NCBI RefSeq assembly: GCF_014641715.1
Contig: NZ_BMIG01000007.1
Coordinates: forward strand, 124,001 to 188,000
DNA length: 64,000 bases
From: Polaromonas eurypsychrophila
Lineage (GTDB): Bacteria; Pseudomonadota; Gammaproteobacteria; Burkholderiales; Burkholderiaceae_C
Reading direction: 5' to 3'
Shown: one piece after another, positions 36,339 through 44,263 of the stretch
Layout of the letters: each line of letters opens with the position of its first letter
Numbering within the stretch: the stretch's first letter is position 1
The notes under the pieces: generated by a model
Database searches by the model: none
Told to the model about the DNA's origin: nothing
The model's input: the letters and a program-made list of their open reading frames with translations, nothing else
Translations under genes and position numbers: made by a program

Positions 36339-37535
36339 TTAGTGTTCGATTCCGTGCAAAGCCAGCAGCGTATTCATGCGCTGCACCGCCAGCTCCGGTT
36401 GCTCCAGCAGATTCGCTGCATCGGCCAGGCGGAACAACTCAGCGAAATGTTGTAGCGAACGTGTGCTCTGCTGGCCGCCCACCATGGTGAAGTGCTTCTG
36501 GTGACCGTTGAGCCAGGCCATGAAAACGACACCGGTTTTGTAGAAACGCGTGGGCGCCGCGAAGATGTGGCGCGACAGCGGCACGGTGGGGCCCAGGATG
36601 GCGTGGAATGTGTCTATGTTGCCTTGGGCCAGTTCACCGAGTGCCGCACTTGCGGCTGGCGCAATCGCATCGAAGATGCCCAGCAGCGCATCGCTCTGGC
36701 CGTGGAACAGTTCGCTTCCCTGGCCGTCACCAGCAATCAGCTCGGCATAGTTGAAGTCGTCACCCGTGTACATGCGCACGCCCGAGGGCAGGCGCCGCCG
36801 CATGGCGATTTCCTTGCCCTTGTCGAGCAGTGAAATCTTGATGCCGTCAACCTTGGCGGGGTGCGCCTTGATGATGCCGAGCGCTGTGTCCATCGCCGCG
36901 TCCACATTCTTCGTTCCCCAATAGCCGGCCAGCGCCGGATCGAACATCTCGCCCAGCCAGTGCAGCACCACCGGCTGTTTGGCCTGGCTCAGGATTCGGT
37001 CGTAGACACGTTCATAGTCGGCCGGTGATTTGGCCACGCGGGCCAATGCGCGGCTGGCCATGACGATAAGTTTGCCGTCGAGTTTTTCAATCGCAGCCAT
37101 CTGCGCTTCGTAGCCGGCAATTACTTCGTCAACAGTCTTGACGTTCTCCAGCAGCAGGTGGTCAGTGCCGCAGCCGGAAGCAACCAGCGCCCCCGGAATA
37201 TCCTTGGCGGCTTCGAGTGAACGGCGGATCAGTTCGAGGGAGGTCGGCCAGTCCAGGCCCATGCCGCGCTGCGCCGTGTCCATCGCTTCGGCCACACCCA
37301 GGCCCAGCGACCACAGGTGGCGGCGGTAGGCGATGGTCGCGTCCCAATCGACGGCGCAGTTGACCCAGGGGTCGACCACGGCCAGTGGGTCCGCGACGAC
37401 GTGGGCGGCCGAGTAGGCGATGCGGTTGAACGCCACGGTATTTTTGCCGGCGACAGGACGCACGGGCGTGCTGCCTTGCAGCGTGTAGGCCTGCAGGCCG
37501 CCTGCGGGCACGGGCAGGGAAAGGGTCAAAGCCAT
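36339..37535 (-). CDS. DUF993 (dihydrodipicolinate synthase-like) protein
   Basis: A 398-residue protein of the DUF993 family, distantly related to DapA-type class I aldolases. KLIVMASRALARVAKSPADY, QPVVLHWLGEMFDPALAGYWG and AKVDGIKISLLDKGKEI are visible; the Lys in GIKISLLDK is a candidate Schiff-base residue. FHAILGPTVPLSRHIFAAPT lies near the C-terminus. The ATG complementary to 37535 is used, as the preceding TTG has no support. Clustered with a Gfo/Idh/MocA dehydrogenase and a sugar isomerase-like gene, so a sugar-acid or polyol aldolase role is plausible (inference). Confidence 0.9.
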   Translation of the reverse strand: MALTLSLPVPAGGLQAYTLQGSTPVRPVAGKNTVAFNRIAYSAAHVVADPLAVVDPWVNCAVDWDATIAYRRHLWSLGLGVAEAMDTAQRGMGLDWPTSLELIRRSLEAAKDIPGALVASGCGTDHLLLENVKTVDEVIAGYEAQMAAIEKLDGKLIVMASRALARVAKSPADYERVYDRILSQAKQPVVLHWLGEMFDPALAGYWGTKNVDAAMDTALGIIKAHPAKVDGIKISLLDKGKEIAMRRRLPSGVRMYTGDDFNYAELIAGDGQGSELFHGQSDALLGIFDAIAPAASAALGELAQGNIDTFHAILGPTVPLSRHIFAAPTRFYKTGVVFMAWLNGHQKHFTMVGGQQSTRSLQHFAELFRLADAANLLEQPELAVQRMNTLLALHGIEH

Positions 37536-37551
37536 CAAATCACCTTTTTAT

Positions 37552-37612
37552 GTGTATCAAATCGGGTTTAAGCCCATGTCGGATATAGGTACTTAGCTAT
37601 CAAACCTGTAGC
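37552..37612 (-). repeat. Dispersed ~60-bp repeat, family 1, copy F (reverse)
   Basis: On the minus strand it reads GGTTTGATAGCTAAGTACC, then CATGGGCTTAAACCCGATTT. The TGA in its TTGATAGC core is the stop codon of the Gfo/Idh/MocA gene, so it overlaps a coding end like copies C and D. Confidence 0.75.
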
Positions 37613-38763
37613 GCCGAGACGTCCACCCAGCGGCGTTCTTTCCAGCTTTCGAGCGCGGCTTCGACCAGTTGCACACCTTTGGCACCTTCGGGCAGGGTCC
37701 ATTTGTAGGGCTCGTTTTCCACCACATGGCGGATGAAGTGTTCCCACTGGATCTTGAAGCCGTTGTCGTAGACCTGGGTGTCCGGCACTTCCTGCCACTG
37801 GTCGGAGAAATTCATCGTCTGCTTTTCGTCCGGGTTCCAGACCGGGCGCGGCGTGTTGACGCGCGACTGGGCCTTGCACGAGCTCAGGCCGGCGACAGCG
37901 GAGCCGTGCGTGCCGTCGACGTGGAAGGTGACCAGGTCCTCGCGGTTGACGCGGGTGGCCCAGGACATGTTCATCTGCGCGATCACCGGTTCGCCGTTGT
38001 GCCCGATCAGTTCGGCCGTGGCGTAAGCAGCGTCATCGGCAGTGGCTTTGTAGGGCTTGCCGGTTTCGTCCCAGCGCTCAGGGATGTGGGTCGCGCCTAT
38101 GCAGGAGATGGACTTGACCTCGCCGAACAGGTTGTCCAGCACATAACGCCAGTGGCACATCATGTCCAGAATCATGCCGCCGCCGTCTTCGGTGCGGTAG
38201 TTCCAGCTCGGGCGCTGGATAGGCTGCAGGTCGCCTTCAAACACCCAATAGCCGAACTCCAGGCGCACCGACAGCATCTTGCCGAAGAAGCCGGCACGGC
38301 GCAGCATGTCGAGCTTGCGCAAGCCGGGCAGGAAAAGCTTGTCTTGCACTGCGCCGTGTTTTAGTCCGGACTTTTCCGCCAGGCGGGCAATCTCGACGGC
38401 TTCGTTGAGGTTGGTGGCAATCGGCTTTTCACAGTAAACGTGTTTGCCGGCGCGTATCGCCTTGGCCAGCAACGTGGGGCGCATCTGCGTGGTGCCGGCG
38501 TCGAAAAAGAGCGTGTCGTCCTTGTTCTTCAGCGCTTCGTCAAGGTCGGTGCCCCAGCGGGCGATGTCCCAGGCCTTGGCCAGGGCTTCCATCTTTTCGG
38601 CGTTGCGGCCGATCAGGATCGGGTCGGGCATCACCTTGTCGCCGTTGGAGAGCGTGACGCCGCCCTGCTTGCGGATCGCGACGATGGAGCGGATCAGATG
38701 CTGGTTCATGCCCATGCGTCCGGTGACGCCGTGCATGATGAGTCCTAGTCGTTGGGTGGCCAT
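37600..38763 (-). CDS. Gfo/Idh/MocA-family oxidoreductase
   Basis: A 387-residue NAD(P)-dependent dehydrogenase from the ATG complementary to 38763 (MATQRLGLIMHGVTGRMG). The Rossmann domain has GVTGRMG and HVYCEKPIATN; the Lys in EKP is the family's catalytic lysine. The C-domain carries EDGGGMILDMMCHWRYVLDN with the conserved D/H. It would oxidise a sugar, inositol or related hydroxyl. The GVTGRMGMNQHLIRS opening is seen in a subgroup that clusters with DUF993 genes. Its last residues and stop come from repeat copy F. Confidence 0.93.
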   Translation of the reverse strand: MATQRLGLIMHGVTGRMGMNQHLIRSIVAIRKQGGVTLSNGDKVMPDPILIGRNAEKMEALAKAWDIARWGTDLDEALKNKDDTLFFDAGTTQMRPTLLAKAIRAGKHVYCEKPIATNLNEAVEIARLAEKSGLKHGAVQDKLFLPGLRKLDMLRRAGFFGKMLSVRLEFGYWVFEGDLQPIQRPSWNYRTEDGGGMILDMMCHWRYVLDNLFGEVKSISCIGATHIPERWDETGKPYKATADDAAYATAELIGHNGEPVIAQMNMSWATRVNREDLVTFHVDGTHGSAVAGLSSCKAQSRVNTPRPVWNPDEKQTMNFSDQWQEVPDTQVYDNGFKIQWEHFIRHVVENEPYKWTLPEGAKGVQLVEAALESWKERRWVDVSALQV

Positions 38764-38867
38764 GGGTTTCCTTTGGGGCTGGTGGAATGCGGCGGCCGCA
38801 CCGGGCCGGCGTGGCCAAAGCAAAATGCTTCAACCGTCCGGCGCAGGCGCGATCTCCTCGCGGAAAA

Positions 38868-39860
38868 TTACTGGGGTGCGGGCGACAGGCCGGCGGCTTT
38901 GACAAGCACGGCGTTGCTCTTGATCTCGTCCTTGATGTAGGCGTCAAACTGATCGGGCTTTAATGTCCAGGCATCGGCCCCAAGCGTGGCGAAACGCTCC
39001 TTCACTTCAGGCGTGTTCAGCGCCTTGACGACTTCGTCGTGCAGGCGGTTGACGATGTCGCGTGGCGTCTTTGCCGGGGCCATCATGCCGATCCAGAAGT
39101 TGAACTCGGAACCAGGCACGCCGGCTTCGGCCGTGGTTGGCACCTGGGGCAGGGCGCTGGCGCGTTTTGGCGAGCCGACGGCAAGGGCCACCAGCTGGCC
39201 GCCGCGGATCTGGCCGATCACCGGGGCAATCGGCGAGAAGTAGTAATCGACGCGACCGGACATCACTTCGGTGACCGCTTCGCCGGATCCCTTGAACGGG
39301 ATGTTGGTGGCTTCGATCTTCGCAGCCAGCTTGAACTTCTCCGCGTTCAGATGCGTTGCGCTGCCCTGGCCGGCAGAAGCGAAGTTCATGCTGCCGGGTT
39401 TGGCGCGCGCCGCGGCCAGCAATTCCTGCAGGGTCTTGATGTTTTTCGAGGGTGACATCACCAGCACATTGGGTGTGCTGGAGATCGGCGTCACGCCCAC
39501 GAAGTCGCCCAGGGTGTCAAAAGGCAGCTTGGCAAAGGTCGAGGGGCTGACCGTGTGTGAGGACGAGTGAATCATGATGGTGTAGCCGTCCGGTGCTGCT
39601 GTGGCCACCGCCTGCTGGCCGATGGTTCCGCTGGCGCCGCCGCGGTTGTCGATGATCAGGGTCTGGCCCATGCTCTGCCCCATTTTGTCGGCGATGGCGC
39701 GGGCAATGATGTCGGTGGTGCTGCCTGCAGCGAAGGGCACGATCACGCGGATCGGCTTGCTGGGGTAAGTGCCCTGGGCGCTGGCGGCCAGCGGCGAGAA
39801 CGCGGCCAGCACGGTGAGGGAAGTGAGCGAAGCCAGGGCGGCGCGGCGTGCAAAGGTCAT
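38868..39860 (-). CDS. Bug-family (TctC-like) receptor of the TetR-controlled cluster
   Basis: A 330-residue secreted receptor from the ATG complementary to 39860; signal MTFARRAALASLTSLTVLAA, cleaved near AASAQ. YPSKPIRVIVPFAAGSTTDI, DNRGGASGTIGQQAVA and NIPFKGSGEAVTEVMSG are the family motifs. GGAGACAACC-type spacing precedes the start. It is the first gene after a clear TetR-type palindrome and presumably delivers the substrate metabolised by the downstream Gfo/Idh, DUF993 and isomerase genes (inference). No TctA/TctB is adjacent. Confidence 0.94.
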   Translation of the reverse strand: MTFARRAALASLTSLTVLAAFSPLAASAQGTYPSKPIRVIVPFAAGSTTDIIARAIADKMGQSMGQTLIIDNRGGASGTIGQQAVATAAPDGYTIMIHSSSHTVSPSTFAKLPFDTLGDFVGVTPISSTPNVLVMSPSKNIKTLQELLAAARAKPGSMNFASAGQGSATHLNAEKFKLAAKIEATNIPFKGSGEAVTEVMSGRVDYYFSPIAPVIGQIRGGQLVALAVGSPKRASALPQVPTTAEAGVPGSEFNFWIGMMAPAKTPRDIVNRLHDEVVKALNTPEVKERFATLGADAWTLKPDQFDAYIKDEIKSNAVLVKAAGLSPAPQ

Positions 39861-39927
39861 GGTTGTCTCCTGAAGGGCATTTTGAAGAAACGGAAATCCG
39901 GCAAACACAAACAGGCGGAGTTTACGC

Positions 39928-39951
39928 TTAATTCACCATTAAGTGAATTAA
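39928..39951. promoter_or_regulatory. TetR-type operator O1 (before the Bug receptor gene)
   Basis: TTAATTCAC-N6-GTGAATTAA is a perfect palindrome with 9-bp arms, 67 bp upstream of the Bug start. Its half-site recurs at 40676-40684 before the tetR gene, linking both to the same regulator. Confidence 0.7.
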
Positions 39952-39994
39952 AAATTGTAAAACACTCGCGGCCATGTCTTCATGCGGCGGTGCT

Positions 39995-40654
39995 TCAGTT
40001 TCTCAGGACATACCCCAGGATCACGTCACACATGTGGGACAGGCGCTCGTGGCGCGCCTTGGGTGTCATCAAGTCACGCCCGAAGATGGCTGACAACGTG
40101 TGGTTGTTCGACAGGTAGAAATAAGCCATGCCGGCAATCGACACATACAGCTGGATCGGGTCGATGCCGCCGCGGAACAGGCCTTCGCTGCGCCCGCGCT
40201 CAAGGATCTCGGCCAGTGTCTGGATCAGCGGCGAGTTCATGTCGCGCACCCGCCCGGACATCGCCAGATGCCGGCCCTGGTGCAGGTTTTCACTGTTGAG
40301 CAGGGTCAGGAACTCGGGATGCGCGATGTAGTACTCCCAAGTGAACTGGGTCAGGCGCTGGATTGCCTGGGCCGGTGGCATGTCGCGCAGGTGCAGCTGG
40401 TTTTCGGCCTCGCGGATGTCGGCATAGGCCTGCTCCAGCACCGCCAAAAACAGCTCGTCCTTGCTGGTGAAGTAGTAATAGATCAGGCGTTTGTTGACGT
40501 CGGCGCGCTCGGCGATGCGGTCCACCCGCGCACCGCCCAGGCCGTGCTGCGCAAACTCGTCGCGGGCCGCCAGCAGGATGGCCAGCTGGGAACGGTCGGC
40601 ATCGCGCGAGCGCGGCTCGGCGGTTTTGGCGGGTTTGGCTTTGACGCTTGGCAT
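39995..40654 (-). CDS. TetR/AcrR-family regulator
   Basis: A 219-residue repressor-type protein from the ATG complementary to 40654 (MPSVKAKPAKTAEP, a basic N-terminal tail). The HTH spans FAQHGLGGARVDRIAERADVN and KRLIYYYFTSKDELFLAVLE. The C-terminal ligand domain includes TLLNSENLHQGRHL. It precedes, on the same strand, the Bug - Gfo/Idh - DUF993 - isomerase genes. A perfect palindrome before the Bug gene and a degenerate copy seven bases before its own ATG suggest it represses both. The inducer is unknown. Confidence 0.92.
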   Translation of the reverse strand: MPSVKAKPAKTAEPRSRDADRSQLAILLAARDEFAQHGLGGARVDRIAERADVNKRLIYYYFTSKDELFLAVLEQAYADIREAENQLHLRDMPPAQAIQRLTQFTWEYYIAHPEFLTLLNSENLHQGRHLAMSGRVRDMNSPLIQTLAEILERGRSEGLFRGGIDPIQLYVSIAGMAYFYLSNNHTLSAIFGRDLMTPKARHERLSHMCDVILGYVLRN

Positions 40655-40660
40655 GGCGGG

Positions 40661-40684
40661 TAATTTAACTGTTTGGTGAATTAA
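40661..40684. promoter_or_regulatory. TetR-type operator O2 (autoregulatory)
   Basis: TAATTTAAC-N6-GTGAATTAA matches operator O1 with one perfect half-site and a 6/9 match in the other, in the same 9-6-9 arrangement. It lies immediately upstream of the tetR ATG, where binding would block tetR transcription. Confidence 0.6.
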
Positions 40685-40813
40685 TGCAAGACGACGCCTG
40701 ATGCGGCCGCAGCGTGCCGAAGACGGCATGGGATGACAGCGACTGTAGCAAGCCGCGCCCATAATGAAGCAGGTACCGGCCACCCGCGCCGCTGCCACTT
40801 CAAGGAGACGGCC

Positions 40814-41122
40814 ATGAATGATGCGACCACCCCCAAAGACGGCGACTTCGCCAGTTGGGTTGACGAAAAGTCCGAAGCGCTCAAGTTCGAGCTTGGCGAA
40901 AAGTTTCCGGTACCGCCGACCGAGCTGCATTCGTCCTCGGTACACGCGGAAACCGGCCGGCAAAAGCTGGAGGAAGTGCTGCTGGAACATGAGGAGCCGA
41001 CAGCCGAGTTTCTCGAGGAAATCCAGGCCCTCGAAAACGCGCCGCCCTTGAGCGACGAGGAACTGGCCCGGCAGGCGCTGGAAGCCGGCGGCGGAGACGG
41101 AGATGCAGGTACACCGGAGTAG
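40814..41122 (+). CDS. Small acidic hypothetical protein, 102 aa
   Basis: A 102-residue, strongly acidic protein (many Glu/Asp, tail GGGDGDAGTPE) beginning MNDATTPKDGDFASWVDEKS. AAGGAGAC lies just before the ATG at 40814, a good ribosome-binding site. No signal peptide, membrane helix or familiar motif. Divergent from the tetR gene, with 159 bp between starts. Function unknown. Confidence 0.75.
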   Translation: MNDATTPKDGDFASWVDEKSEALKFELGEKFPVPPTELHSSSVHAETGRQKLEEVLLEHEEPTAEFLEEIQALENAPPLSDEELARQALEAGGGDGDAGTPE

Positions 41123-41159
41123 CACTCAACGAGTGAAGGGGCAAGATCCCCTTCAATCA

Positions 41160-41252
41160 GGGGCCGCAGAACCGGCTTCGCCGGGCCGCAGGCGCAGCGG
41201 CCCCCTCGGGGGGCATGGCGCTACACGAAGTGAGCAACCGTGGGGGCCACAT
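41160..41252 (+). repeat. Family 2 repeat upstream of the ThDP enzyme
   Basis: AGGGGCCGCAGAACCGGCTT, GCCGGGCCGCAGGCGCAGCG, CCCCCTCGGGGGGCA and CGTGGGGGC in order. The same elements run in reverse order and complement at 42968-43061, so the gene between is flanked by inverted repeats. Confidence 0.85.
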
Positions 41253-41272
41253 TCCAGCGGCACAATCAGGAG

Positions 41273-42994
41273 ATGACAACACAACTTGCCGGCCATCTTC
41301 TTGTTCAATGCCTTGTGGCCCAGGGCGTCACCCACGCCTTTGGCGTTCCCGGTGAAAGTTATCTGGCGGTGCTCGATGGCTTTCACGCCTATCCCGACCA
41401 GATTCAATTCGTCATCAACCGGCAGGAGGGCGGCGCCGCCTTCATGGCGGAAGCCCACGGCAAGCTGACCGGTCGGCCAGGCATCTGTTTTGTGACGCGG
41501 GGTCCCGGCGCCACCAATGCCTCCATCGGTGTGCACACCGCCTTCCAGGATTCCACGCCGATGATTCTGTTTGTTGGCGACGTGGCCAGCGACACGCGCG
41601 ACCGCGAGGCGTTCCAGGAGGTGGACTACAGCAGCTTCTTCGGTCCTTCCACCAAAGGCATGGCCAAACGGGTGGAGCGCATTGATGACGCGCGGCGCAT
41701 CCCTGAATACGTGGCGCGGGCTTTTGCCACCGCCATGAACGGGCGGCCTGGTCCGGTGGTGCTGGTGCTGCCGGAAGACATGCTGACCCAAACCGTGGAC
41801 CTGGAGCCGCTGCCGCGCGTGGAAGCGGTCGAGGCCTCGAGCGACCCCGGCTCGCTGCGCAAACTGCGCGAGATGCTGCTGCAGTCCGAGCGCCCGCTGG
41901 TGATCGCTGGCGGCGGCGGCTGGACGCCGCAGGCCGCGCAGGCGCTGCAGCGCTTTGCCGAGAACTGGTCGCTGCCGGTTGGCAACGCCTTTCGTTTTCA
42001 GGACACCTTTGACAACCACCACCCGCTGTATGCCGGCGATGTCGGCATCGGCCTGAACCCCAAGCTCGCCGCGCGTATCAAGCAGGCCGACCTGATCCTG
42101 GCGATTGGTCCGCGCCTGGGCGAGATGACGACAGGCGGCTACACGCTGATCGAGGCACCGCGGCCCAAACAGAAGCTGGTGCACATCCATGCCAGTGCGG
42201 AGGAGCTCAACCGCGTGTTCCAGGCCGATCTGGCTATCAACGCCACGATGAATGCCGCGGCGCGTTCGCTGGAGGTGCTGACCGCACCGGTGACCGTGCC
42301 CTGGCAAGCCTGGGCAGAGGCGGCCAACGTGGACTATCTCGCCAACATTGATCCGGCCAACGGCGGTGTGGTGCTGCCGGGCAGCATCGACATGCCGGCC
42401 ATCGTCGCCACGCTGAAGAAGCTGTTGCCGCAAGACGCCGTGCTGACCAACGGCGCCGGCAATTTCGCGAGCTGGGTGCACCGCTTTTTCCAGCATCACG
42501 GGCTGGTCAAGGGCCTGAAGACCCAGCTCGCACCCACGGTGGGTGCCATGGGTTATGGCGTGCCTGCCGGCATCGCGGCGGCCATCACCACGGGCAGGAC
42601 CGTCTTCACGATTGCCGGCGACGGCGATTTTTTGATGAACGGCCAGGAGCTGGCCACGGCTGTGCAGCATGGCGCAAAAAGCATCGTGCTGCTGCTTAAC
42701 AACGGCATGTACGGCACCATTCGCATGCACCAGGAGCGCGAGTACCCGCGCCACGTCAGCGGCTCCAGCCTGCAGAACCCGGACTTCTGCGCACTGGCGC
42801 GGGCTTACGGCTACACCGCCACACGTATCACGCGCACCGAAGAGTTTGAGGCCGTGATGCGGCAGGCGCTGCAGGGCAAGGAGGGCGCGCTGATTGAGAT
42901 CATGCTGGACCCGGAAGTCATCAGCACGCGCGGTACGCTCTCGGCAATCACGAACGCAAAGCTTACAGCCCCCACGTTCGCTCGCTCCGCGTAG
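41273..42994 (+). CDS. Thiamine-diphosphate-dependent enzyme (acetolactate synthase-like)
   Basis: A 573-residue ThDP enzyme from ATG 41273 (MTTQLAGHLLVQCLVAQGVT), preceded by CAGGAG. The N-domain has GVPGESYLAVLD and RQEGGAAFMAEAHG, with the catalytic Glu in NRQEGGAAF. The C-terminal domain has GDGDFLMNGQELATAVQHG, then NNGMYGTIR, the GDG-N(25)-NN ThDP/Mg site. Candidates are acetolactate synthase-like, benzoylformate decarboxylase-like or another 2-oxo-acid enzyme; no small regulatory subunit is adjacent. The last residues (TAPTFARSA) and stop codon are encoded by the downstream repeat. Confidence 0.92.
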   Translation: MTTQLAGHLLVQCLVAQGVTHAFGVPGESYLAVLDGFHAYPDQIQFVINRQEGGAAFMAEAHGKLTGRPGICFVTRGPGATNASIGVHTAFQDSTPMILFVGDVASDTRDREAFQEVDYSSFFGPSTKGMAKRVERIDDARRIPEYVARAFATAMNGRPGPVVLVLPEDMLTQTVDLEPLPRVEAVEASSDPGSLRKLREMLLQSERPLVIAGGGGWTPQAAQALQRFAENWSLPVGNAFRFQDTFDNHHPLYAGDVGIGLNPKLAARIKQADLILAIGPRLGEMTTGGYTLIEAPRPKQKLVHIHASAEELNRVFQADLAINATMNAAARSLEVLTAPVTVPWQAWAEAANVDYLANIDPANGGVVLPGSIDMPAIVATLKKLLPQDAVLTNGAGNFASWVHRFFQHHGLVKGLKTQLAPTVGAMGYGVPAGIAAAITTGRTVFTIAGDGDFLMNGQELATAVQHGAKSIVLLLNNGMYGTIRMHQEREYPRHVSGSSLQNPDFCALARAYGYTATRITRTEEFEAVMRQALQGKEGALIEIMLDPEVISTRGTLSAITNAKLTAPTFARSA

Positions 42995-43061
42995 CTCTCT
43001 GCCCCCCGAGGGGGCGCTGCGCCTTGCGGCCCGGCAAAGCCGGTTCCGCGGCCCCTGCTTG
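42968..43061 (-). repeat. Family 2 repeat downstream of the ThDP enzyme (inverted)
   Basis: CCCCCACGTTCGCTCGCTCC, then GCCCCCCGAGGGGGCGCTGC, then GCGGCCCGGCAAAGCCGG. On the minus strand it aligns with the upstream copy at 41160. It provides the final codons and the TAG stop of the ThDP gene. Confidence 0.85.
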
Positions 43062-43106
43062 CAAAAGAAACTCACATCGGGGCTCAACCTGCAAGGCTAG
43101 CGCGGA

Positions 43107-43136
43107 CAAAAAAAAAGGGCCACTTGCGTGGCCCTT
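43107..43136 (-). terminator. Rho-independent terminator of the SWIB gene
   Basis: Read on the minus strand, AAGGGCCAC-GCAA-GTGGCCCTT is a perfect 9-bp hairpin followed by a run of nine Ts. It is 48 bp after the SWIB-gene stop and may also receive transcripts from the opposite strand. Confidence 0.9.
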
Positions 43137-43183
43137 CTACCGGTCTTGTCCCGCGCGAACGCGGAGCAAGTCCTTCGCGACGT

Positions 43184-43660
43184 TTACTTGACGTGCTTGC
43201 CGATCAGGCCAGCCATCTCGAACATCGACACTTGCGCCTTGCCGAAAACGGCACGCAATTTTTCGTCGGCGTTGACCATGCGCTTGTTGATCTTGTCCTG
43301 CAGACCCTTGGCCTTAATGTAGACCCAGAGCTTGCGAACGATCTCGGTGCGTGGCAGCGCAGCAGCGCCAACCACAGCCGACAAAGCCGGGCTCAGTGTC
43401 AAAGGCTTCATGAACGCTGCGTTGGGCGTACGCTTTTTGGCAGGCGCTTTTTTCGCTGCTACTTTTTTGGCCGGTGCTGCTTTCTTCGCAGGGGCCTTCT
43501 TCGCTGGAGCTGCTTTCTTCGCAGCTACTTTCTTTGCCGGTGCTGCTTTCTTCGCAGGGGCCTTCTTTGCTGGAGCTGCTTTCTTCGCAGCTACTTTCTT
43601 TGCCGGTGCAGCCTTTTTAGCGGGCGCTTTTTTTGCCGGTGCTTTTTTTGCAGTTGCCAT
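43184..43660 (-). CDS. Lys/Ala-rich SWIB/MDM2-domain protein
   Basis: A 158-residue protein from the ATG complementary to 43660 (MATAKKAPAKKAPAKKAA). Residues 1-75 are a histone-H1-like, very basic tail of AKKAPAKK and APAKKVAAKK units in a 22-residue period; the C-terminal ~80 residues are a SWIB domain (FMKPLTLSPALSAVVGAAALP, then REIVRKLWVYIKAKGLQD-like with the W-x-Y-I-K core). Such proteins likely bind and condense DNA; in chlamydiae SWIB is fused to topoisomerase I. GAAGG lies before the start. Flanked by a terminator and by 570 bp without a convincing gene. Confidence 0.9.
   Translation of the reverse strand: MATAKKAPAKKAPAKKAAPAKKVAAKKAAPAKKAPAKKAAPAKKVAAKKAAPAKKAPAKKAAPAKKVAAKKAPAKKRTPNAAFMKPLTLSPALSAVVGAAALPRTEIVRKLWVYIKAKGLQDKINKRMVNADEKLRAVFGKAQVSMFEMAGLIGKHVK
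43437..43655 (-). repeat. 66-bp tandem repeat in the SWIB gene
   Basis: The DNA coding for the Lys/Ala tail repeats with a period of 66 bp: the stretch starting CCGGTGCTGCTTTCTTCGCA occurs at 43471 and again at 43537 nearly unchanged. This marks recent tandem duplication of 22 codons, and copy number may vary between strains. Confidence 0.75.
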
Positions 43661-44263
43661 GATTGATTTTCCTTCTAGAAGTTGATAAATCACCAATGCA
43701 GATAACTACTCTTCACTGGCAAGGGGGATGCTACTGGAGAAAACCACTGTTTCATAGGGAAAACCGAATTCTTTTGGTCTTTTTTGTTGCTGATTTACCT
43801 CTGAAAATCGAAAAACCTCCAATGAAAATCATGCCTCAGCCGCACTGAGGCGCATCTCGCGCACCGGGCGCGCGCGCCGCAGCACTGAAAAATCGCCGTG
43901 CTCACCGGCACTTTTGTTGGCACCCGACCTGCGCGCACGCGACCGCGCTGGCCTCATGCAGCACAGGAGGTAGCGCGCATAACGCCGCGCCAGTACACGG
44001 CATTTGTGCTGCGCACGCTTGAGCGGCGGACTTGTCAGCGCAGGAAATCCAGACCATGCCCGCATGCGCCGCATGCCGCGATGCGCGGCGCATGACCAAT
44101 TTGGCCGTGCTGCGCCGGGCCGGTTTCCCGACGAACACGCTGTCTGTCTCCTGTGATGCGTGTGCTCGCCCTGAAAAACCACAGCGCGGGCCGCTTGCGG
44201 GTGCTGCCGCTTGTGTTTTGCGGTGCTGGGGAGCGTGGATGGCCGATGCGCTGCTACGCCGCA
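43661..44263. other. Stretch without a convincing gene
   Basis: The first ~160 bp are AT-richer than the rest of the window and probably hold the SWIB-gene promoter on the minus strand. CCTCAG-CCGCA-CTGAGG is a small hairpin at 43834-43850. The remaining ~400 bp is GC-rich with several open frames, but none shows family motifs or a good start site. It may be a decayed gene. Confidence 0.55.
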
